Source: Oscillospiraceae bacterium (GTDB lineage: Bacteria; Bacillota; Clostridia; Oscillospirales; Acutalibacteraceae). From it: 35,900 nucleotides of DNA. Position 1 is the first letter of the stretch, and the number at the start of each line of letters is the position of its first letter. The notes under the pieces were generated by a model, which was given only the letters and a program-made list of their open reading frames with translations, searched no databases and was not told where the DNA came from. This document shows positions 7,712 to 15,722 of this stretch, piece after piece. Location of the stretch: contig WRBQ01000020.1 of assembly GCA_009784445.1 (NCBI GenBank), forward strand, positions 1 to 35,900. Reading direction: 5' to 3'. The position numbers were made by a program, and so were the translations under genes.

Positions 7712-8573
7712 ATACATACTCCTGTGCGATGGGCAGCGTGACGTTGCTGGTGATGCCAATGGTGCGAATTTGTGCGTGCACTGTGGCGTTGAGGAAAAAT
7801 CGCACATGCAGCAGGTTGTGTGTTTGGCTGCAAACCCGTGCTTGCAGGTAGCTACCGCTGTACAGTGCGTCCCAAGCAAGAATGTCAATGCCCAGCAGGT
7901 TGTCCACGCCTTCCATGATGTCGGCGTGGGTGAAGACTTTCATCACTTGGCCGTGGCGGGTGGTGGTGCCATCGTGCGGCAACACGGGCACTTGTTCGTC
8001 ACGCAGGGCAATGCGGATGTGGTACTCCTGCCCAACTTGTTGCAGCGTGGCAGATTGCACCCACCCGGCCTGCAGGCGGCTGGACCAAGTTTGCCCCTCG
8101 GCGAAAAAAGCGTTGTGATTTGCGCCGGGCACCACCACTTCGGGTTCGCTCCAAGCGCCCCAAAGGTTTTGCGTCATGCGAATAATCCCCGGCGCGATGG
8201 CGCGAAAGGCCCAAGGCACCTCAACGAGATTTTCATTGATGATGGTGCGATCGGTTTGACTGAAGCCGGGCCTGTCCGTTTTCACACGGTTGGCGGCAGC
8301 ATTATAAAATGCGACGATTTCCGCCACGGTTTGCGGCGTGGGTGCCACCGTGGTGGTTTCGGTTTGTTCGGTTGTGGTGGTGTGCTCTGTGGTGGTTTGG
8401 GTGTATTCAATGGTGATGTAATAGGCTTGCGTTGTGGTGTTAGCGTACAGCATTACGGGCAGAGTTTGATGTTCGTCGTACGGCTGGGGGTTGCGCCCAC
8501 AGGCGGCAAGTGCGCTCATAGACAACGCTGCAATGAGCACGGCGATGAGGGCTTTCATCATTGTTTTTTTCAT
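7692..8573 (-). CDS. Lipoprotein of unknown function
   Basis: A 293-residue protein with a lipoprotein signal peptide: basic N-terminus, hydrophobic core (ALIAVLIAALSMSALAAC) and lipobox LAAC with the lipidated Cys at 25. A Thr/Glu-rich low-complexity linker at about 58-85, with repeated TTT triplets, follows and looks like a wall-spanning spacer. The rest is a globular, probably beta-rich domain that I do not recognise. A plausible ribosome site (AGAGGAA) precedes the ATG. The gene is divergent from the symporter gene and convergent with DUF454, with a 20-bp overlap of the two 3' ends. Being attached to the outer face of the membrane is well supported; no function can be assigned. Confidence 0.85.
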   Translation of the reverse strand: MKKTMMKALIAVLIAALSMSALAACGRNPQPYDEHQTLPVMLYANTTTQAYYITIEYTQTTTEHTTTTEQTETTTVAPTPQTVAEIVAFYNAAANRVKTDRPGFSQTDRTIINENLVEVPWAFRAIAPGIIRMTQNLWGAWSEPEVVVPGANHNAFFAEGQTWSSRLQAGWVQSATLQQVGQEYHIRIALRDEQVPVLPHDGTTTRHGQVMKVFTHADIMEGVDNLLGIDILAWDALYSGSYLQARVCSQTHNLLHVRFFLNATVHAQIRTIGITSNVTLPIAQEYVFTMNVR

Positions 8574-8599
8574 GTTTACATTCCTCTTTCACAAAAAGC

Positions 8600-8628
8600 T
8601 TGCAATTCTTCACATTGTGTGGTATAAT
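8600..8628 (+). promoter_or_regulatory. Promoter of the PutP-type symporter gene
   Basis: TTGCAA (8600-8605), a 17-bp spacer and TATAAT (8623-8628) with a TGG directly before it form an extended -10 promoter 30 nt before the ATG; an AAGGGGG ribosome site lies in between. On the opposite strand the same AT stretch reads TATTAT (8629-8624), a possible -10 for the divergent lipoprotein gene. Confidence 0.8.
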
Positions 8629-8658
8629 ATCCCACATTAACTTAAAAGGGGGATTAAA

Positions 8659-10296
8659 ATGAGCAATCAAGCATGGATTCTGCTGGTGTTTGCGGTGTAT
8701 TTCAGTGCAATCATTGGCTTGGCAATCCGCTTTCGCAAAAGCCAAAACTTAACGGACTACTTTCTAGGCGGGCGTAAACTCAACACATGGGTGGGCGCGC
8801 TTTCGGCACAAACCAGCGACATGAGTGGCTGGCTGCTGATGGGCTTTCCTGGCATGATTTACGCCTATGGCACTGGCCGGGTGTGGATGGCCGTGGGGCT
8901 GATTATCGGCACGGTGCTTAACTGGTGTTTCGTGGCCAAGCGGCTGCGGCGCTACACCATTGTGGCCAACAATTCCATTACCTTGCCGGAGTTTTTGGGC
9001 AACCGCTACCAAGACAAAACCAACATACTGAAATTGGCGGCGGCGGTGTTTTTCGCCATCTTCTTCACGGTATATGTGACCAGTGGCTTTGTGGCCGGCG
9101 GCACGTTGCTGCCGCAGATTTTCCCGGGGCTGAGCTTTACGGCGGCGCTGCTGATTGTCGCCACCTTCGTGGTGGGCTACACCTTCATTGGCGGACTGAT
9201 GGCAATCAGCTGGACGGACTCCATTCAAGGCATGATGATGCTTCTGGCCGTGTTCTTCCTGCCGCTGATTGTGATTGTGCACATGGGCGGCTTTGGCGAA
9301 GTGGCGGCTGCGCTGCCTGCGGGTTATTTGAACCCCGGCACGATGGCTGCGCCGAACTATCTGGCTGGCTACACCGCCGGCAATGTTGCCTGGCGCGGTG
9401 TGGTGTCTGACTTGGCATGGGGCTTGGGCTACTTTGGTATGCCGCACATTCTCATCAAGCTCATCGCCATTAAGAAAGAAAAGAATGTGTCGCGCTCGGC
9501 CATCATTGCCATTGTATGGGTGTTGCTGGCACTTGGTTCGGCATTGCTGATTGGCATTGTGGGCCACGCGTTCATCAACCCGGCTTTGGACTACGGCATG
9601 CGCGAAACCGTGTTCATCAACATGATTACGACGATTTTCTTGGAACGCGGCACGCTTTGGGCAACGCTGCTGGGTGGCTTGTTCCTGTGCGGCATGTTCG
9701 CGGCCATCAAGTCCACCGCGGACAGCCAGCTGCTGGTTGGCTCCTCTGCCATTGGCGATATCTACAAGCTGGCCAACAAAAAGGCCAGCGACAAGCATCT
9801 GGTTTGGTTTAGCCGCGCGGCGGTGCTGGTGGTGGCGGTGCTTGCGGTGCTGTTTGCACTGAACGCTTACGTGCCTGCGCACTACAACGAAGCTGGCGTG
9901 TTTGTGCCCGGCGCAGTTGACCGCAACAGCGGCGTGATGGCTCTGGTGGCCATGGCTTGGGCGGGCTTTGGCTCGGCGTTTGGGCCGCTTGTGCTGTGCA
10001 GCTTGTTCTGGAAGCGCACGAACAAAGTGGGTGCCGTTGCGGGCATTCTGGTTGGCGGCTTGACCGTGATTTTGTGGCAGTATATTCCCATGCTGCAAGG
10101 CACGGGTGCCATGGCTGGCGATCTTGTTACGCTCAGTGCGTCGGCGGCCAATGGCGGCACGGGCATCTTCTCGCTGGTGCCAGGCTTTGGGCTTTCGCTC
10201 ATTGCGATTGTGGTGGGCAGCTTGGTAACCCGCAAACCTTCGGCGGAGATTCTGGAGCAGTTTGCCACAGCGCAAAAGCCGCTGATTGAAGATTAG
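8659..10296 (+). CDS. putP: Sodium/proline symporter family protein (SSS family, PutP-like)
   Basis: A 545-residue protein with about 12-13 hydrophobic segments, the usual size for the sodium:solute symporter family. The N-terminus (YFLGGRKLNTWVGALSAQTSDMSGWLLMGFPG, residues about 35-66) is the strongly conserved PutP region, including Ser and Asp residues implicated in Na+ binding in that family. GYTFIGGLMAISWTDSIQGMMM near 175-195 is another family signature. It should import L-proline, or a related substrate, with Na+. The gene stands alone with its own promoter, and its stop codon is the first TAG of a 7-bp tandem array. Close relatives carry other solutes, so the proline assignment is by similarity only. 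Confidence 0.92.
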   Translation: MSNQAWILLVFAVYFSAIIGLAIRFRKSQNLTDYFLGGRKLNTWVGALSAQTSDMSGWLLMGFPGMIYAYGTGRVWMAVGLIIGTVLNWCFVAKRLRRYTIVANNSITLPEFLGNRYQDKTNILKLAAAVFFAIFFTVYVTSGFVAGGTLLPQIFPGLSFTAALLIVATFVVGYTFIGGLMAISWTDSIQGMMMLLAVFFLPLIVIVHMGGFGEVAAALPAGYLNPGTMAAPNYLAGYTAGNVAWRGVVSDLAWGLGYFGMPHILIKLIAIKKEKNVSRSAIIAIVWVLLALGSALLIGIVGHAFINPALDYGMRETVFINMITTIFLERGTLWATLLGGLFLCGMFAAIKSTADSQLLVGSSAIGDIYKLANKKASDKHLVWFSRAAVLVVAVLAVLFALNAYVPAHYNEAGVFVPGAVDRNSGVMALVAMAWAGFGSAFGPLVLCSLFWKRTNKVGAVAGILVGGLTVILWQYIPMLQGTGAMAGDLVTLSASAANGGTGIFSLVPGFGLSLIAIVVGSLVTRKPSAEILEQFATAQKPLIED

Positions 10297-10328
10297 TGGT
10301 TAGTGAATAGTGCTTAGTGAATAGTTTT
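10294..10328 (+). repeat. 7-bp tandem array over the putP stop codon
   Basis: The units are TAGTGGT, TAGTGAA, TAGTGCT, TAGTGAA and a decayed TAGTTTT, in exact 7-bp register. The first TAG is the stop codon of the symporter gene, and the array reads in the same direction as that gene. Confidence 0.85.
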
Positions 10329-10329
10329 G

Positions 10330-10353
10330 GGCGGCTCGGGAGGGTCGCCTTTT
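10330..10353 (+). terminator. Possible rho-independent terminator after putP
   Basis: GGCGGC and GTCGCC can pair as a 6-bp stem with one G-U pair and an 8-nt loop, followed by TTTT. The stem is short and the U-tract weak, so this is only a candidate. Confidence 0.4.
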
Positions 10354-10358
10354 GGCTA

Positions 10359-10398
10359 CCCCCACCGTCCTGCGGGGCACCTCCCCCAAGGGGGAGGC
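10359..10398 (-). repeat. CTCC/GGAG hairpin repeat, copy 2
   Basis: A perfect 8-bp stem (CCTCCCCC / GGGGGAGG, 10380-10397) is followed on the minus strand by a GGTGCCCCGCAGGACGGTGGGGG-like tail. This is the same layout as the right half of 6181-6356 and the copy at 13935-13980. It lies between the 3' ends of putP and the metallo-beta-lactamase gene. Confidence 0.6.
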
Positions 10399-10461
10399 TG
10401 GGGCTAGTTTCTTGTACTTTCATAAACCGTCATCTACCGCGAAGCAGCATAGGTTTTTTTG

Positions 10462-10485
10462 GTTCTTTTTTTGCAAAAAAAGAAC
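10462..10485. repeat. Perfect 24-bp palindrome, one base from a stop codon
   Basis: GTTC, seven T, GC, seven A and GAAC form a perfect 24-bp palindrome separated by one base from the stop of the gene at 10487-11377. It has no U-tract on either side, so it is not a standard terminator, although a stem-loop at this position could still protect the 3' end of the mRNA. Confidence 0.7.
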
Positions 10486-10486
10486 A

Positions 10487-11377
10487 TCAACTCGCTCTCC
10501 AGAAGTGCACGCCATCGCTGAGCATGACGACGTGGCCGTCGATGTCGGTGCGGAAGATGGTGGCGCCGGTGTTACGCAGGCGTGTCATGACCTCGGGACG
10601 GGGATGGTTGTGGCGGTTGTTGAGCCCCACGTTGATGATGGCATACACGGGGCTAACATAGCGCAGGAAAAAGTCGTGGCTGGAGGTGTGGCTGCCGTGG
10701 TGGCCCACATGCAACACACACACTTGCAAGCCGCGACCGTATTCGTTAGCTAGGTCGCGCTCGGCGGCACGTTCGGCATCGCCGGTGAACAGCGCGGAGG
10801 TGTTGCCGTAGTCTAACCGCAGCACAATGGAATTGTTGTTGAGATTGCGAGAATCTTGGCGCAGCGGGCCGAGGATTGTGATTTCGGTGTTGCCCAAGGT
10901 GATGACGCGGCCCACTTGGGCGTATTCTGCCACGGCACCGGCTTGCACTGCGCGGCGCACGGCGGCCAGAAAGTTCTCGTAAACCCGCGAGGTGGGTGTG
11001 ATTTCCACAGGCAGCTGCGGGGCTAAAATCGTGCCGATGGGGAAGGCGTCGATCACGCCGTTGGCCAGTGCGCCAATGTGGTCTGCGTGCGGGTGGGTGG
11101 CGACAACGTAGTCAATGCGCTGCACGCCTTGGTGGCGCAGGTAGTTGATGACGGTGTCTTCTTGGCCGCTGAGGCCGCCGTCGATGAGCATGAACTGCCC
11201 ATGTGCAGTAATGAGCACAGCATCGCCTTGGCCGACGTCAATGAAATGCACGGCCATGTGCGGTTGCGGCTGCGCGTTGCTTTGGCTGGCGAACCAGGCC
11301 ACGCCCAGCAAAACCGCTGCGATAATGATGCAGATGATGGCGTTGCGAGATTTGCGCAACGAGTTGCGTTTAGGCAT
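10487..11377 (-). CDS. ComEC/Rec2-like metallo-beta-lactamase-fold hydrolase, membrane-anchored
   Basis: A 296-residue protein. Residues 12-30 form one N-terminal membrane segment, so the catalytic domain probably faces outside. HFIDVGQGDAVLI (44-56) and the metal-binding motif HPHADHIG (95-102) are typical of the C-terminal domain of ComEC and of free-standing relatives, as are FTGDAE (near 205) and the HHGS motif (LHVGHHGSHTS, near 230). ComEC itself has a large channel domain that is absent here, so this is a stand-alone hydrolase. A role in nucleic-acid or phosphoester cleavage is inferred from the family. It starts 36 nt after ftsK with an AGGGGG site and probably shares the ftsK transcript. 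Confidence 0.87.
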   Translation of the reverse strand: MPKRNSLRKSRNAIICIIIAAVLLGVAWFASQSNAQPQPHMAVHFIDVGQGDAVLITAHGQFMLIDGGLSGQEDTVINYLRHQGVQRIDYVVATHPHADHIGALANGVIDAFPIGTILAPQLPVEITPTSRVYENFLAAVRRAVQAGAVAEYAQVGRVITLGNTEITILGPLRQDSRNLNNNSIVLRLDYGNTSALFTGDAERAAERDLANEYGRGLQVCVLHVGHHGSHTSSHDFFLRYVSPVYAIINVGLNNRHNHPRPEVMTRLRNTGATIFRTDIDGHVVMLSDGVHFWRAS

Positions 11378-11413
11378 ACGGTATAGTCCCCCTGAAGTTG
11401 TGATAGTCTTATT

Positions 11414-13855
11414 CTATTCTTCTTCAGCGGGAATATTGCTTGTGCCGGGACCTTGGGCTTGATATTCTTGCCATTGTGCGGGTGAGATGAGCACCTTGCG
11501 GGGTTTGCTGCCCTCGGGCGGGCCAACCACGCCGCGTTCTTCGAGCATGTCGACTAGGCGGCTGGCGCGGGCGTAGCCGAGCTTAAGCTTCTTTTGCAGC
11601 ATGGTGGTTGAGGCCATGCCGGCGTTGATGACCACCTCCGCGGCGGAGTCAAACATGGGGTCTTCGTCGTTGTCGCTGTCGTTTGCGGCGTCGAGCATGC
11701 CACCGCCTTTTCGTTTGCCGCGGCCAGCGTTTGCGGCGTTGCGCTCAATTTCCTCCCACACGGCGTCGTTGTAGTCTGCGCCGCCCTCGAGTTGCTGTTT
11801 AACGAAGTTCACGACCTTTTGCACTTCGCCGTCGCTGACAAAACAGCCCTGCACGCGCACGGCATTGTTGCCGCCGTTGGCGCTAAAGAGCATGTCGCCG
11901 TTGCCCAGCAGTTGTTCTGCACCCATGGTGTTGATGATGGTGCGTGAGTCAATCTGCGAGGCCACGCTGAGCGCGATGCGCCCGGGCAGGTTGCTTTTGA
12001 TGACACCGGTGATAACGTCAACGCTGGGACGCTGGGTAGCTACCACTAGGTGCATGCCAGCGGCGCGGCCTTTTTGCGCAATGCGCTGGATGGCATCTTC
12101 GACGTCGCTGGGGGCAACCATCATCAGGTCGCTGAGTTCGTCGATGAAAATCACCACGCGCGGCATGTGAGCAAGGTCGTCTTGCATGGCGGCGATGTTG
12201 TTGTAGCTATCGACATCGCGCACGTTTTGCTCGCTGATGCGGCTGTAGCGGTGCTCCATTTCGTTCACGGCCCAGCCCAGTGCGCCTGCGGCTTTCAGCG
12301 GGTCGCTCACCACGGGCACCAGCAGGTGCGGAATGCCGCTGTAGATGTTGAACTCCACCTGCTTGGGGTCGATCATGAGCATCTTGACATCATCGGGCGA
12401 TGCATTATACATCAGGCTCATAATCAGTGTGTTCATGCACACGGATTTACCCGAACCGGTCGTACCGGCAATGAGCAGGTGGGGCAGGCGGGCGAGGTCG
12501 GCGACGATGAGGTCGCCCACGATGTCCTTACCGAGCGCCACGGTGAGCTTGGATTTTTTCACGCCTGCGCGATAAACCTGGCTGTCGATGAGCTCGCGTA
12601 GCGAAACCGTTGCGCGCACGCGGTTGGGCACTTCAACACCCACGGCGGGTTTGCCAGGGATGGGCGCTTCGATACGCACTTTGGTGGCGGCTAGGTGCAG
12701 GGCAATATCGTCAGAAAGCGCTGTGATTTTGTTGATCTTCACGCCCTCGGCTGGACGCAGCTCGTAGCGCGTGACGGAAGGTCCACGGCTGCGGCCAACG
12801 AGTTCCACTTGCACGCCAAAGCTGCCCAAAGTATGAACGAGGCGCTGCGAGATGATGTTCTCTTCGTTTTGGTCGGGCTGGGTGCCGGCGGGGTTGCGCG
12901 GCAAGGTGAGCGCCCCAATGGGCGGGTGTTTGTAGGCCGGGGTGTCGCCGTCTTCTAGGGCTGCGTCAAGGCTTTCCTCGATTTGTGCTTCAATTTCGGC
13001 CACTTGTGCGGCTTCTTCTTGTGTGAGCTTTGGCTTTTTGCGCACAGGTTCTTCCATGGGCAGCGGTGGCGGCGGCGCAGGCATTGGCGGCGGGGGAGTA
13101 GCCGGTGCGGCAGCCCCGAAGTCCAGCACAGTGGGGATGGCATTGGGGTTGTTCAGCGGTGCCGCACTGCGGGAATCTAAAATGGGGTTGATGGGCGCAG
13201 GCAAGGGAATAGGCGTGGGCTGTGCGGCTTTTTTGCCGCGCGCTGGTTTTTCTTCAACTGGGGGAAGCTCTTCCTCGTCTTCGTCTGGGTCAACGTCGAT
13301 GGCGCGTCTGTCCATCACGCGGCTGAACACGAGCTCGCGCAGCTGGGCAACGCCGAGGAACACACAGACGGCAATCAGCAACGCGGTGAGCAGCGCGGCG
13401 ATGAATCGACCCATGGCGTTTTCCATGCCTTCGGCGATGATACGGCCCAGCCAGCCGCCGCCCTCCAGCAGGGTGACCAGTGCCCAAAACACGCCCACGG
13501 CCTGCACGCCCAGCGGCAGAAACACCAGCGCGGGAATGTCGTCACGCAAATTGCGGTTGCGAAACCAAGTGACGCAGCAAAACACAGCAAAGCCTAGCCA
13601 AAGCAGCAGTGTGATGCCGAAGAAATCCCACAGGCTGCTGTGCATGATGTTCCACGCGCTTTCGCCGGGGATGATGGTTAGCATTGCGACCAGCAGCACG
13701 GCAAAGCCCAGCCCCAAGCCACAGTAGAAATGGCGGCGTTTAACGTTTTGCTCGGCGTGCAGGCGTTGTTCTTCTTGTTGCTTGGCCAGTTGCTCTTTGG
13801 TGGGCTTTTTGGGTTTGGTTGTTTTTTTTGTGGATGCGGCTTTTTTGGCTGCCAC
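11414..13855 (-). CDS. ftsK: DNA translocase FtsK/SpoIIIE
   Basis: An 813-residue protein counted from the GTG at 13855. A longer frame to 14089 is rejected because a perfect promoter (13887-13915) lies within it. The layout is a Lys-rich N-terminus; four membrane segments between about 38 and 185; a linker with an acidic patch and a Pro-rich stretch (APATPPPPMPAPPPP); the alpha/beta motor with Walker A GTTGSGKS at 464-471 and Walker B VVIFIDELSD; and a C-terminal gamma winged helix (AGMASTTMLQKKLKLGYARA) that reads DNA orientation. It pumps chromosomal DNA through the division or sporulation septum as a hexamer. Length and order fit the family. Whether it serves vegetative division or spore formation cannot be told from the sequence. 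Confidence 0.96.
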   Translation of the reverse strand: MAAKKAASTKKTTKPKKPTKEQLAKQQEEQRLHAEQNVKRRHFYCGLGLGFAVLLVAMLTIIPGESAWNIMHSSLWDFFGITLLLWLGFAVFCCVTWFRNRNLRDDIPALVFLPLGVQAVGVFWALVTLLEGGGWLGRIIAEGMENAMGRFIAALLTALLIAVCVFLGVAQLRELVFSRVMDRRAIDVDPDEDEEELPPVEEKPARGKKAAQPTPIPLPAPINPILDSRSAAPLNNPNAIPTVLDFGAAAPATPPPPMPAPPPPLPMEEPVRKKPKLTQEEAAQVAEIEAQIEESLDAALEDGDTPAYKHPPIGALTLPRNPAGTQPDQNEENIISQRLVHTLGSFGVQVELVGRSRGPSVTRYELRPAEGVKINKITALSDDIALHLAATKVRIEAPIPGKPAVGVEVPNRVRATVSLRELIDSQVYRAGVKKSKLTVALGKDIVGDLIVADLARLPHLLIAGTTGSGKSVCMNTLIMSLMYNASPDDVKMLMIDPKQVEFNIYSGIPHLLVPVVSDPLKAAGALGWAVNEMEHRYSRISEQNVRDVDSYNNIAAMQDDLAHMPRVVIFIDELSDLMMVAPSDVEDAIQRIAQKGRAAGMHLVVATQRPSVDVITGVIKSNLPGRIALSVASQIDSRTIINTMGAEQLLGNGDMLFSANGGNNAVRVQGCFVSDGEVQKVVNFVKQQLEGGADYNDAVWEEIERNAANAGRGKRKGGGMLDAANDSDNDEDPMFDSAAEVVINAGMASTTMLQKKLKLGYARASRLVDMLEERGVVGPPEGSKPRKVLISPAQWQEYQAQGPGTSNIPAEEE

Positions 13856-13886
13856 GGCGTGTACCTCGTTTCCATATATACGGTAT

Positions 13887-13915
13887 ATTATAGCATGTTT
13901 TTTCGGGCTTGTCAA
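13887..13915 (-). promoter_or_regulatory. Consensus sigma-A promoter of ftsK
   Basis: On the minus strand, TTGACA (13915-13910), a 17-bp spacer and TATAAT (13892-13887). The GTG start follows 31 nt later with a GAGG site about 10 nt before it, so the promoter decides the start choice. Confidence 0.88.
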
Positions 13916-13934
13916 ATTGATTGTGCTCTGCACC

Positions 13935-13980
13935 CCTCCCTCACCCGTTGCGACGGGAGCTCCCTCTATCAGAGGGAGCC
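13935..13980 (-). repeat. CTCC/GGAG hairpin repeat, copy 3
   Basis: A perfect 9-bp stem (GCTCCCTCT / AGAGGGAGC, 13959-13979) lies next to a second small hairpin (CCCGT/ACGGG, 13944-13957) and a CCTCCCTCACC end. Read on the minus strand it aligns with the right half of the element at 6181-6356. It sits in the 292-bp gap between the divergent ftsK and pfkA genes; otherwise that gap holds only the two promoters and undistinguished sequence. Confidence 0.7.
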
Positions 13981-14082
13981 GGGGCTTGCAGCCGAAAGTT
14001 TGCAGTGCCGGGGTTTTGTGCAAACCATAAGCATGCACAGCGAAGCGACCGAGCCCCACCGCAGGTGGTGCAAAAAAAGTCC

Positions 14083-14111
14083 TTGACAATTTCGCCGATT
14101 TGCGGTACTAT
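14083..14111 (+). promoter_or_regulatory. Promoter of pfkA
   Basis: TTGACA (14083-14088), a 17-bp spacer and TACTAT (14106-14111). A GGAGAG ribosome site and the ATG at 14148 follow, leaving a normal short leader. Confidence 0.82.
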
Positions 14112-14147
14112 TTAAACTGTATTATTATGTAGTGGAGAGTTGAAAGT

Positions 14148-15212
14148 ATGGTTCGCATGAAAAACGTTGGTATTCTCACCTCGGGCGGCGACAGCCCCGG
14201 CATGAACACAGCCGTGCGTGCTGCGGTGTTCGCAGCGCGTGAAAAAGGGATTCGCCTGCTGGGCATTCAGCAGGGCTTTAAGGGGCTTTATGAAGGCAAC
14301 TGGGAAGAACTGAGCATTGACAAAGTGGATTCCATCCACGCCATGGGCGGCACGGTGCTGCGCACGGCACGCTTTCAACCCTTTGCCAAGGAAGAAACCC
14401 GTCAGGCGGCGGCTGAGCAATGCATTGCCAACTGCAAAGGCAAAATCGACGGCTTGATTGTGATCGGCGGCGATGGCTCGTTCATGGGCGCGCGGTTGCT
14501 GACGCTAAACGGCTTGCCCTGCGTGTGCTTGCCGGGCACGATTGACAACGACATTTCTTGCACGGAATATACCATTGGCTATGACACCGCACTGAACATG
14601 GTGATGAACATGTGCGATGCCATTGCCGACACCGCGCGTTCGCATGATCGTTGCATTGTGGTGGAAGTGATGGGCAACAAAGCCGGTGACTTGACGCTTT
14701 ATGGCGGCATGGCGGGCGGTGCCACGGCGGTGCTGGCGATGGAATATGGCGACTTCGGTTTTCCCGAGGACGGCGAAATGACCGCCGAGCAAATTGCCCA
14801 TTTTGAGGGTACTCTGGTTGAACGTCTGAAGCTTGCGAAAGCGGCGGGTAAGAACTATTACATGATTTTTGTGGCGGAGGGCATCACCGGCAAGAAGGAC
14901 AAACAGGGCAAGACGCGCTATCCCGGTGGGGTGGAGCAACTTGCTAGCGTGCTGCAAGCCCAAACGGGCATTGATACCCGTGCGAACGTCTTAGCGTATG
15001 TGCAGCGCGGCGGCTGCCCCACGGCGCGTGATAGAATTATGGCCACGCAGATGGGTGATTATGCAGTGGGTTTGCTGGCGCAGGGCATTGCCAACCGTGT
15101 TGTGGTGAGCCAGTGCGGCGAAATTCAAGATTACGATATTCTTGAGGGGCTGAACATGACCAAGCCTGCGCACCCGCGGGATTATGAACTGGCGTGGCGG
15201 GTGAGTTTGTAA
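14148..15212 (+). CDS. pfkA: ATP-dependent 6-phosphofructokinase
   Basis: A 354-residue protein that converts fructose-6-phosphate to fructose-1,6-bisphosphate in glycolysis. GGDSPGMN (13-20) binds the nucleotide, GGDGS (107-111) and PGTIDND (129-135) contain catalytic residues, and MGNKAGDLTL (near 175) is a further family block. Gly in GGDGS and in PGTIDND predicts ATP rather than pyrophosphate as donor; PPi enzymes have GGDD and PKTIDND. The ATG at 14148 is 8 nt after GGAGAG; an ATG three codons later is a poorer fit. It is about 35 residues longer than E. coli PfkA. The stop is 8 bp before a palindromic repeat that separates it from cdd. Confidence 0.95.
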   Translation: MVRMKNVGILTSGGDSPGMNTAVRAAVFAAREKGIRLLGIQQGFKGLYEGNWEELSIDKVDSIHAMGGTVLRTARFQPFAKEETRQAAAEQCIANCKGKIDGLIVIGGDGSFMGARLLTLNGLPCVCLPGTIDNDISCTEYTIGYDTALNMVMNMCDAIADTARSHDRCIVVEVMGNKAGDLTLYGGMAGGATAVLAMEYGDFGFPEDGEMTAEQIAHFEGTLVERLKLAKAAGKNYYMIFVAEGITGKKDKQGKTRYPGGVEQLASVLQAQTGIDTRANVLAYVQRGGCPTARDRIMATQMGDYAVGLLAQGIANRVVVSQCGEIQDYDILEGLNMTKPAHPRDYELAWRVSL

Positions 15213-15220
15213 AGATTTGA

Positions 15221-15303
15221 CTGTAGGGGCGGCGATTACGCCGCCCGGGATGTCCACTTAAGCCGGTATTTTTGCCCGGGCGGCATGATTGCCGCTCCTA
15301 CAG
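15221..15303. repeat. GTAGGGGC palindromic repeat, copy 1 (83 bp)
   Basis: The ends CTGTAGGGGCGGC and GCCGCTCCTACAG are inverted copies with one mismatch, and the inner GCCGCCCGGG / CCCGGGCGGC arms pair as well, so the RNA could fold into one long hairpin. It fills most of the pfkA-cdd gap. It has no U-tract and resembles a REP/MITE-type repeat rather than a terminator. A related copy lies at 20787-20834. Confidence 0.8.
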
Positions 15304-15334
15304 GTTGTGCGAAACTGCAACCAGGAGAGAAATC

Positions 15335-15721
15335 ATGACACACCAACAATTACTCGCCATCGCGAAAGACTTGGTGGGCGAGCGGCGGCTGTCTAGCCTT
15401 GCCAGCGCGGGTTATGTGGCCTGTGCGCTGCTGACTGCGGACGGCAATGTCTACACCGGCATTTGCTTGGACGCACAGGCGGGCATGGTGTTTTGCGCAG
15501 AACGCGCTGCTATTGCCGCGATGGTCACCGCCGGGGAATCGCATATTGTGAAGCTGGTGGCAACCGGCGTTGACGATGAAGGAGCTTGCGCGCCCTGCGG
15601 CATTTGCCGTGAGTTCATCAACGCTGTGCATGACGAAAACTATAAGTGCGAAGTGCTGCTGAACGACGGCACCATTACAACGATTGAACAGCTGCTACCA
15701 TGGCGGCTGGGGACACATTAA
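15335..15721 (+). CDS. cdd: Cytidine deaminase family protein
   Basis: A 128-residue protein. I chose the ATG at 15335, which has a GGAGAG site; a longer frame to 15272 runs into the palindromic repeat. The zinc-binding motifs are CAE at 54-56 (C54 ligand, E56 proton shuttle) and PCGIC at 87-91 (C88 and C91). This matches the small tetrameric cytidine deaminases that convert cytidine and deoxycytidine to uridine and deoxyuridine in pyrimidine salvage. The start of the domain is slightly shorter than usual, and blasticidin-deaminase-like relatives share these motifs, so the substrate is likely rather than certain. The stop is immediately followed by the helicase gene, with one base between them. 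Confidence 0.88.
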   Translation: MTHQQLLAIAKDLVGERRLSSLASAGYVACALLTADGNVYTGICLDAQAGMVFCAERAAIAAMVTAGESHIVKLVATGVDDEGACAPCGICREFINAVHDENYKCEVLLNDGTITTIEQLLPWRLGTH

Positions 15722-15722
15722 C

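Noticed and set aside
8764-10275. 503-codon open frame antisense to the symporter gene
   Set aside because: The product is rich in His, Gln, Arg and Asn without any domain, and it mirrors a clearly real membrane protein; such shadow frames are common in GC-rich codon sets.
13856-14089. N-terminal extension of ftsK
   Set aside because: A perfect promoter (13887-13915) and a repeat lie inside it; the GTG at 13855 is the consistent start.
15221-15303. Rho-independent terminator of pfkA
   Set aside because: The hairpin is strong but no U-tract follows on either strand, and a related copy occurs in another context, so it is treated as a repeat.
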